Source: Gonocerus acuteangulatus
Lineage: Eukaryota > Arthropoda > Insecta > Hemiptera > Coreidae
Assembly (NCBI GenBank): GCA_946811695.1
Contig: OX328124.1
Span: 89,770,196 to 89,834,195, forward strand
Length of the DNA: 64,000 nucleotides
Direction of reading: 5' to 3'
The translations under genes and the position numbers were made by a program. Position 1 is the stretch's first letter; each line of letters begins with the position of its first letter. Below are positions 37,701 to 64,000 of this stretch, in pieces. The notes beneath the pieces are model-generated. The model had not been told where the DNA came from and searched no databases. It worked only from the letters and a program-made list of their open reading frames with translations.

Positions 37701-40700
37701 AATAAAGACATACCTGTTACCAAACAAAATGAATTTAAAAAAATCTGTCTCAAAAACCCAAATACCATCCTGATCTACACAGATGGCTCAAAGAAAGAAG
37801 ATATGACTGGATGCGCAATAGTACATCACGACCAGATAATTAAACAGAAGCTCCACCCCTCAGCCTCAATCTATACTGCAGAATTACAAGCAATAGCCAC
37901 TGCAATCTATAACGCAATAGAATCTACAGAAACCAACTTCATAATTTGCACAGACTCCCTCTCTTCCATCAATAGCATATACCGTACAACCAAAGAAGGG
38001 ATAGTACTAAATAAAATAAAGCACTACCTCAGGATCATAGGGGAACAAAATAAATCCATCACATTTTTATGGACGCCATCTCATGTAGGCATTGAGAACA
38101 ATGAAAAGGCAGACAAAGCAGCAAAAGAGGCGGCACAAATGCACACCCAACCACTACCACTATTTGAAAGTGATGACCTTAAGTCCTGGTTGAAGCAGAA
38201 AGTAAAGAAAGAGTGGGAAAATGGCTGGGTCTCACAACCTCTCACAAACAAACTGAGATGCATAAAAAATACAACAAAAGTATGGGAGAGCTCATGCCGG
38301 GTAAATAGGAGGGAGGAAGTTGTCCTTACAAGAATGAGAATAGGTCACACGTTGCTCACCCATGGACATCTCATCACCAAGGACCCTGCACCAACCTGCT
38401 GTGGGGGAGTTCTCACTGTCCAGCACATTATAGAAGAATGCCCAAAGTACAGAACAAATTTTAATAAACATAACCTGCCAAGGACTCTTTCATGCACACA
38501 TGGTGACTCAAGGGACATGAATAGCAAATTAATAAAAGTCCTAAAAGAAGTGGGGCTCTTTCAACAAATATAATAAAATTAATAATATGACTCAGTGGTG
38601 AACTGGCACGGGAGGAAAATAAAATAAAAGCAAAAACAACAGCAAAAATAGTTGTAAATGAAATGTAAATATGCAAATGTAGGGATACGTTGTGTAAATA
38701 TGCAAATAAACAATACTGGGCGTAAAGACTCAAGGAGGAGTTGATCGTCCTCAGGGAGCGATACTACTATATATATACAAATTTTCGGTCTCTAGGGGTT
38801 CTGAAACGCAAAATTTTCTAGTCGGCACTTCCGGATTGTTTCATGAGATCAACCTTATAAGCGGGGTTCCTCCCTATGAAGCTGCGCTAAAATAAAAGAA
38901 TAAAAAAAATAGTTATACAAGGAGAGATTTGATCCAGCAATATTGGGGTTATAAAACTAAAACGCTACCAGGGCACTTGGGTTGAGCTACATTGAAATGT
39001 CTTAAATCCACGTAAATTTTCAACATATTTTTTTCAGATGAATGCTTGAGAAGTGCGTTTTCTCGCTTTGACAGCAACTTTTTCTAGTTAGGTACTACAC
39101 ATACAAAAACTCTCATTTGAATCAGTGAGGGGCACGTCATGCACTCCCCTTGTTAGCCATAGCTAAGGCTGAACACAATTTAAACGATAGCCTGCTCAAA
39201 TAGATGGTGTAGATGGATAGAGAAGGGTGTGGCCCATATTTATGGGGAAAACTCCCACTGTTATAACCTTATCAATGAGAGGTTTTTTTTCTATAATGTA
39301 ACCTTATTCTGTTTAATATGAAGCTTCATTTACATTTTACTCAGTGAATAAATGGTTTTCAAATTTGACTCTTAAACTTGTGAGTATGTATTCTTTCTAG
39401 TCTACAAATAAAATGAATATGTAATTAAAAATGTAAATATTTCAGGAACAATCTCTAAGGCAATTTATTTTAATTTGAGAATTTTATAAATTAATATTTA
39501 CCTTTCATTATCACTCTCATCTCTTGAGTTATCAATTTCTATTCTTAAAGAAATGTCTTCTCTTTCTGCAGGTGAAATGAAATCTTCTTTCCACTGTGTT
39601 TCAGGTTCATCATAATCGGTTAGGTGGCTTCTTTTTCTTTTTCGACCCAAACGTTCTCTCAAATCAATTTCTTGTCTATCCCTCCTAAAAGTTAAAATTA
39701 AAAAGTATATTGACAGAAAAATATAAGTAATCTGAAATAAATTAGTAAAATGTTAATTACATATTTGAATTTGTCTTGAGCTTATGTCTTTCTTGAATTT
39801 TTTTTTCTTCTATGTCGGCTTGCATTTTTCTTGAAGCTAATATGCTTGGTTTGCTTTCAATCTCTTCACTTTTAATAAATGGCGCATGCAGTCTTTGTTC
39901 CAATGCATATCTTGTTTTTTTGGAATCTCGATGATTCAATACATCTCTGGCATCTTTCATAGGGGCAGCTGACTGAGATACTATGATAAAAACAAAAGTT
40001 TTAAATGCAAAGTAAGATAAATATTTCAGAATTAACAAAACAAAATTATCAATTACTTTGATAACAATTTTATTTTATGTTTAGCTGTGTGTGACACTTC
40101 ATATAAAAGCATAATGAAAAATAAGTTTATAGTAGTGTTGGGTTCTTTAGAAATATGATTATTATTCTATTTGTGAGAAGGTCCCAACTAGAAAACAAAT
40201 ATTTACAAATGCACACTATATATATATATATATATATATATATGTTTATGGATAGAATATGAAAAAACACTGTTGAGAGAGACTAGAGATAAAGTATCTA
40301 CTTAGATATTGTACAAGAAAACAACTGACTCAAATTATCTGAGAGCTATCGGGTTTGCTTTGTGGCTAGTTTTGATACTCTTCGATGTTTCTTTTTATTT
40401 CACTCGCATTTTTTATTAGAACAAACTCAAATGCTTATATTGCACTCTATTGTTTTGCTTTTTCACTCACTTCTAAGAATAATTTATTTTAACCTGCTCT
40501 TTGCTCCCAGCAAAAAGCCGGGAAATTTAAACCAGCTTCTTTCAGAGTTACTCCCTAGGAAAAAAAGGTCGCATCCCTTTTCTACTTGAACTGGACAATG
40601 TATCTGAATAGCCAGGCTGGGGCTAAAGTGTTTTCTTTCTGGGATCAAATGCTTTGTTTTAATACAGTCATTTATGTTAAAAAAAAAAAAAGTACGTCAT

Positions 40701-41352
40701 GCAGTAGCTGCATAACTAAGCACTTTCCTCAGAATTTTTGGAGTGTAGACTACATTACTGAATAATTTGCTGTAAATAACCTATATAAATAAAATAAAAA
40801 TGTGAATAGTTCTGCTCATTTACATTTCTTATGAGAACTGTTCAATTATTAATTTTGTAAATAATTTGCTTCCAAAGTTATCTTAATACATGATACTGTA
40901 CTACTTAATAAATACACAAAACCTTCATTTTCCATCTTTTGATCTGACGCAGGAACAGGATACAGTCCCCCTTGTGGGAGATAGCGCTCCTCGTGGCGCC
41001 TTTAGGAATACCGAGTTTCGTTGAAATGTAACAAAAATTACGGCTGGAAGTGGCAAATTGGTAATGTGGGTCCGGAGTAAACCCCCTCTCCTAATGAACC
41101 AATTTAGTTTATTTTTACAACGTAGTTCTCTCTTTAGATTAACATAACAAATACCGAGTTTCGTTGAAATAAAACAAAAACTACGGCTGGCATGGTCAAA
41201 TTAGTGTTTTGGGTCGGGGGTAAACCTCCCCTCCCGGTGGGCCGATTTTGGTGGTTAACGAACTCGTTCAATTGTTTGCTAATTGAACGCTATATACCAC
41301 GTTTCGTGAAGAAAAAACAAAAACTCTGGCCGATAAAGTGTATTAACATACA

Positions 41353-41419
<67 letters not shown>

Positions 41420-43350
41420 ATTTTAAAGGGAGTCATTTTCGGTGTCTACTAGGTAGGATCGATAAAGATTTGAAGAAATTTTTCAAAAATTCCGTCATGA
41501 GTGCAACCTCAATAGCTACTTTACTTCGGAGGAAAGTGCTAAAAAAAGATATATATGTATTTTAGTCTGCACATATGAAATCTAGTAGCAAAGAAAGGAC
41601 TCATTATCTGAAGCAATGATGGATGGTCAGCAACATGATCAATTATAACCCAAAATTTAAGTAGTAATTTTTTTTTTTAAGTGCATGTGTTTAGGAGGTT
41701 ATTAGTTATTTAGATCAGTAAATCTACTGTGAGCCTGTGGGTCCAATGCCTTTTGTAGGATTATCAATGGCCTGCGAAAAGGAAGCAATAGCAGCAAAAG
41801 CTAGAAAGGATTTTGGAAAATCTTGGGGCGGCCAGAAAATAGCCCATACTTGGGATATTGGGGGAGATTGGGTTTTACAACTGAAACTAATGACTTTCAG
41901 TTAAAGAGCTTTTGATGTTTTAAGGACGGCCACAGAAGATTTACTCACCATATGGTTACTACTTGTTTGTTTAGGATAACATTATTTCCTTAATGGTGAC
42001 AGAAGGCATCAGGTTAGATTGGTCAGTGCATTAGAATGTAATGTAAATTTTACCAGCCTCTTCTCTTAAATGTTACTAACATTAATATATTTACCTTTAA
42101 CAATAAATAGATATCCAAGTTATGAAACAGAAGTCTAATAATGATGACGAATTAACCTAATACTATGATACTTATACCAGATTTTATGATCAAGAAAAAC
42201 ATGTATATGTCAGTGTTCAGTAACATATTAAAGCATACCTCTTGATTCAAAATGACTCCATTGTCGAGCAATATCTGCCCATGGGTTTCCGGTCTCGTGT
42301 CGAATTTTCTTGGCTACTTCATCACCTTCATCCAAAAATATATTCCGGTTGTAGGTTCCATTTCCTTAAAAAAAAAATAAAGTAATAAATAAATAAAAAC
42401 AAAATGTCTCTTAAATACGAATAAAGGAAAAATAATAAAAATAAAATATAAGAAATTGACATTTCACATACCAAGAAATCGAACATTTTGTGGCTTCATT
42501 CCTTTCTTGTCAAAACGAGAAGCGTAGCGAATAAATAGGTGTGGTGCAAGACTGTTAGAATGTCCCTTGCGCCAAATACCTGGTGGTAGAGCACATCTTA
42601 TATCTTCAATATTAATACTCTCTTCACTATCATCCTGATTAATTGAATACGTAGTAGGTAATAATTTAATTTTGAAGAATACACAGATATTTAAATAATT
42701 AAAATAGTAAATACCGAATTATCATTTTCAACACTTAGCCCTTTGATTTTAATTGAACGGTTCTTTAAAGCTTTAGCACAAGATTCTTCATCAAGCCACA
42801 CAACATTACAACTTTTGTCTGAAATCCATTCAATTGAAGCAGGGGAAAAACCACTGAAGTAGGCAAAAACATCAACAGTCTTCATATTATCTGTCCCAAG
42901 CAAATGTAAAGCTTCTGTTCTTGTATCCTTGTCAACTCCCATACTAAAATATAAATAAACAACGATTTCAATGACAATTCTCTTCAATCTCTTCGGAAGA
43001 AAGGAATTTTACAAGGAAAACCTGTTATGAAATAATTCCAGTTCAGGATTAGTATTGGGCTTCGTAATTTCACCAGTCAGTCCAAATCTCCTAGCTCTCA
43101 ATATTAACTTATCACTTTCCTAAAAAAAAAAAAAAAAAAAAAAAATGAATAATCACAAACAAATTAAAATCATATGAATGAGTATGGCAAAACTTTTTCT
43201 GTTGCGACTTACAGTCGATAGTGAATCTTCACAATCTTTGACATTGTCCTCTACAAGTTCTCCATCTTCCACTTCACCGTCTTCTAATTCTTCAAAAGTT
43301 TCAGATGGAAAATCACCAGATGTATCCATTGAAGATACGGATTCCATCAT
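28870..43350 (-). CDS. NCBP3: Nuclear cap-binding protein subunit 3
   Basis: Eight coding exons in transcript order: 43350-43213, 43119-43022, 42943-42715, 42634-42472, 42364-42239, 39980-39761, 39684-39502, 29116-28870. Splice phases all agree; 1404 nt, 467 aa (human about 620). Residues 15-42 are acidic (EELEDGEVEDGELVED). Residues 90-140 form the RRM-like region with the family's ALHLLGTDNM, CNVVWLDEE and AKAL elements, used in cap binding. Later segments FIRYASRFDKKG, NPWADIARQW, DLRERLGRKRKRS and the Ser/Asp-rich C-terminus match the NCBP3 layout. NCBP3 acts in the nucleus with NCBP1 in an alternative cap-binding complex for mRNA export (family knowledge). The last intron (29117-39501, 10.4 kb) holds a hAT element and a nested LINE. 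Confidence 0.93.
29918..31267. mobile_element. Non-autonomous hAT transposon with 8-bp duplication
   Basis: It starts CAGTGTTGTAAAATACCC and ends GGCCCACATCACTG. CGCACGCA is duplicated at 29910-29917 and 31268-31275. Subterminal DNA is packed with inverted and direct copies of GGGTAAATACCC. CAGTG ends plus an exact 8-bp duplication define the hAT superfamily. No transposase domain. 1350 bp, in the last NCBP3 intron. Confidence 0.9.
31268..32175. other. Intron sequence between hAT and Helitron-like elements
   Basis: An open minus-strand frame (31650-31459) rich in T, S and G has no recognisable domain and could be a decayed transposon exon. Otherwise featureless. Confidence 0.35.
33334..34689 (+). 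pseudogene. LINE ORF1 (Gag-like), one in-frame stop
   Basis: 451 codons in one frame, with a single TAA at 33601-33603. The N-terminal part (MKRPPDISPTKKRVRQRQDY) is basic. The middle region leads to three clustered CCHC knuckles, starting CIQCFQFGHFIQNC and continuing through CYFCAGKKHNGIC and CVNCKLSHPSTSRDC. A proline-rich segment (PPPPPTPLLPRTPITRR region) and a charged C-terminus follow. Gag-like ORF1 proteins of I/Jockey LINEs bind the element RNA. The stop is probably a point mutation, since the frame is otherwise open across it. Confidence 0.85.
34690..34885 (+). repeat. ORF1-ORF2 spacer of the LINE with (TA)n
   Basis: Contains about 17 TA units at 34717-34751 followed by a T-rich run. 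Confidence 0.8.
34886..38573 (+). pseudogene. LINE ORF2: endonuclease, reverse transcriptase, RNase H
   Basis: The frame is visible from 34886 with no clear ATG. The apurinic-type endonuclease (SWNCNGLR, LCLQETHL, VTGDLNGSHHSW, GSDHFPI) runs to about 35550. Reverse transcriptase spans about 36100-37000 with FFDVEKAYDT and the catalytic FVDD at 36897-36908. RNase H spans about 37770-38130 (IYTDGSKK, TAELQAIA, CTDSLSS, TPSHVGIENNEKAD). The C-terminal CCHC-like motif (CCGGVLTVQHIIEECPK) is at about 38400. Lesions are TAA at 35552-35554, a frameshift between about 36100 and 36150, and TAA at 36681-36683. All catalytic motifs survive, so decay is recent. From 36756 to 38573 the frame is fully open. 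Confidence 0.88.
38893..39501 (-). other. Remainder of the last NCBP3 intron
   Basis: AT-rich with no recognisable element. Confidence 0.4.
40692..41544 (+). mobile_element. Helitron-like element, subfamily A, copy 2 (short form)
   Basis: The 5' end GTACGTCATGCAGTAGCTGC precedes AAGCACTTTCCTC. The interior has only about two of the roughly 145-bp units. A long (TA)n lies at about 41357-41417. The 3' tail GATAAAGATTTGAAGAAATT leads to the hairpin TACTTCGGAGGAAAGTGCTAA. It lies in NCBP3 intron 5 (39981-42238). A separate (TA)n array is at about 40217-40242. Confidence 0.75.
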
Positions 43351-43800
43351 TTTAACTTCAGAAGTTTAGTTTAACAAAGCTCAAAACACTTCGCCAAGGT
43401 TATGTTATGGTAGTTATGAACACGGATTCGTAAACCACATTATTTTTAGATGATAAAGAAAGTTTTAATTTTCCCTTCAAGGGCTAGATTTTATTTGTTA
43501 TAATATCTGATAATTTTGTATTTAAAATTCCATAAGTTTTAAGTTATTAGTTGAAATAATTAACCAAATAAAACTCTATATTTTCATAAAATAATTACTT
43601 TCATTAATTTATGTATGTATTTTTTAATTTATCCCAAAACGAGTTAAATAAACCCTTCTTGTTAACTTTTTATTAATTACGTGTTTTTAAATTGAGTACT
43701 TTGCTCTCTAGGCACCACGCTTTTACCTCCTCTCTCGTGGATCTTTTCAAATCTCAGGTTGTTTCGGTTTAAGTACGTTTGTTATATATTTTTGGTGACT
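43351..43800. promoter_or_regulatory. Divergent NCBP3-CTPS promoter region
   Basis: 450 bp between two head-to-head start codons. It must hold both 5' UTRs and probably a shared promoter. AT-rich; no TATA box or other motif can be assigned with confidence. Confidence 0.6.
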
Positions 43801-63923
<20,123 letters not shown>

Positions 63924-64000
63924 AAAGGCTTCTTTTTCTGTTTTATGTTGTTATATGCTTTGAATTTTCATGTTTTATTTGGTACTCTTAAAAACTCAGA

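Larger units (their letters stand above)
33137..38767 (+). mobile_element. Nearly full-length I/Jockey-group LINE
   Basis: A 5.6-kb non-LTR retrotransposon. It has ORF1 (three zinc knuckles), a (TA)n-containing spacer, and ORF2 (endonuclease, reverse transcriptase, RNase H, C-terminal CCHC). Flanking TATATATATAC (33126-33136 and 38768-38778) is a possible 11-bp duplication inside the (TA)n core of a Helitron-like element. The 3' end lacks a poly(A) tail and terminates near GGGAGCGATACTAC. RNase H plus multi-knuckle ORF1 places it in the I group of LINEs; the exact clade needs a tree. Confidence 0.88.
32176..38892 (+). mobile_element. Helitron-like element, subfamily B, copy 1, interrupted by a LINE
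   Basis: The left part 32176-33136 starts GTCCGACTCGCAGGAACTGC, then TTAGCGCGGTT, and reaches the (TA)n core. The right part 38779-38892 carries the standard B tail (TCTCTAGGGGTTCTGAAACG, CTTATAAGCGGGG, TTCCTCCCTATG) and ends GCGCTAAAA. Both halves align collinearly with the uninterrupted copy at 58947-60096. Confidence 0.8.

Overview
This is an AT-rich, intron-rich, repeat-crowded stretch of animal nuclear DNA. GT-AG introns, poly(A) signals and the absence of operon-like spacing mark it as eukaryotic. Two intact antisense exons of a takeout/juvenile-hormone-binding-protein (JHBP) gene, a family typical of insects, point to an insect. The order or species cannot be fixed from the sequence alone.

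Four complete conserved genes can be rebuilt exon by exon, and every exon junction keeps the reading frame. DUSP12 (dual-specificity phosphatase 12/YVH1; + strand, 1726-7762, 8 coding exons, 323 aa). GLOD4 (glyoxalase-domain protein 4; + strand, 21276-28663, 6 exons, 292 aa). NCBP3 (nuclear cap-binding subunit 3; - strand, 43350-28870, 8 exons, 467 aa). CTPS (CTP synthase; + strand, 43801-63923, 13 exons, 604 aa). GLOD4 and NCBP3 converge, with stop codons about 200 bp apart and probably overlapping 3' UTRs. NCBP3 and CTPS are head to head, with start codons 450 bp apart. The genes are housekeeping functions (ribosome-biogenesis-linked phosphatase, VOC-fold protein, mRNA cap binding, pyrimidine nucleotide synthesis) and do not form a pathway.

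Introns and intergenic DNA are filled with mobile elements, many delimited by exact target-site duplications. They include a nearly complete I/Jockey-group LINE (33137-38767; two decayed ORFs, the second with endonuclease, RT and RNase H). There are two hAT elements, three piggyBac-like TTAA elements, a pogo/Tigger MITE, several foldback MITEs, three tRNA-related SINE families and a small Penelope-like element with a hammerhead-like motif. LINE and mariner fragments and many (TA)n arrays are also present.

The most distinctive component is a family of at least eight Helitron/Helentron-like non-autonomous elements in two subfamilies (A: about 11.2, 40.7, 51.9 and 53.1 kb; B: about 32.2, 58.9 and 60.1 kb, plus decayed pieces at 17.4 and 54.4 kb). 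Each has a shared 5' end, a central (TA)n array, a 3' hairpin before a CTAA end, and a 12-bp inverted match between the two ends. Subfamily A also has about 145-bp internal tandem units that vary in number. The LINE sits inside the (TA)n core of one B copy, and the takeout gene fragment lies exactly between two A copies.
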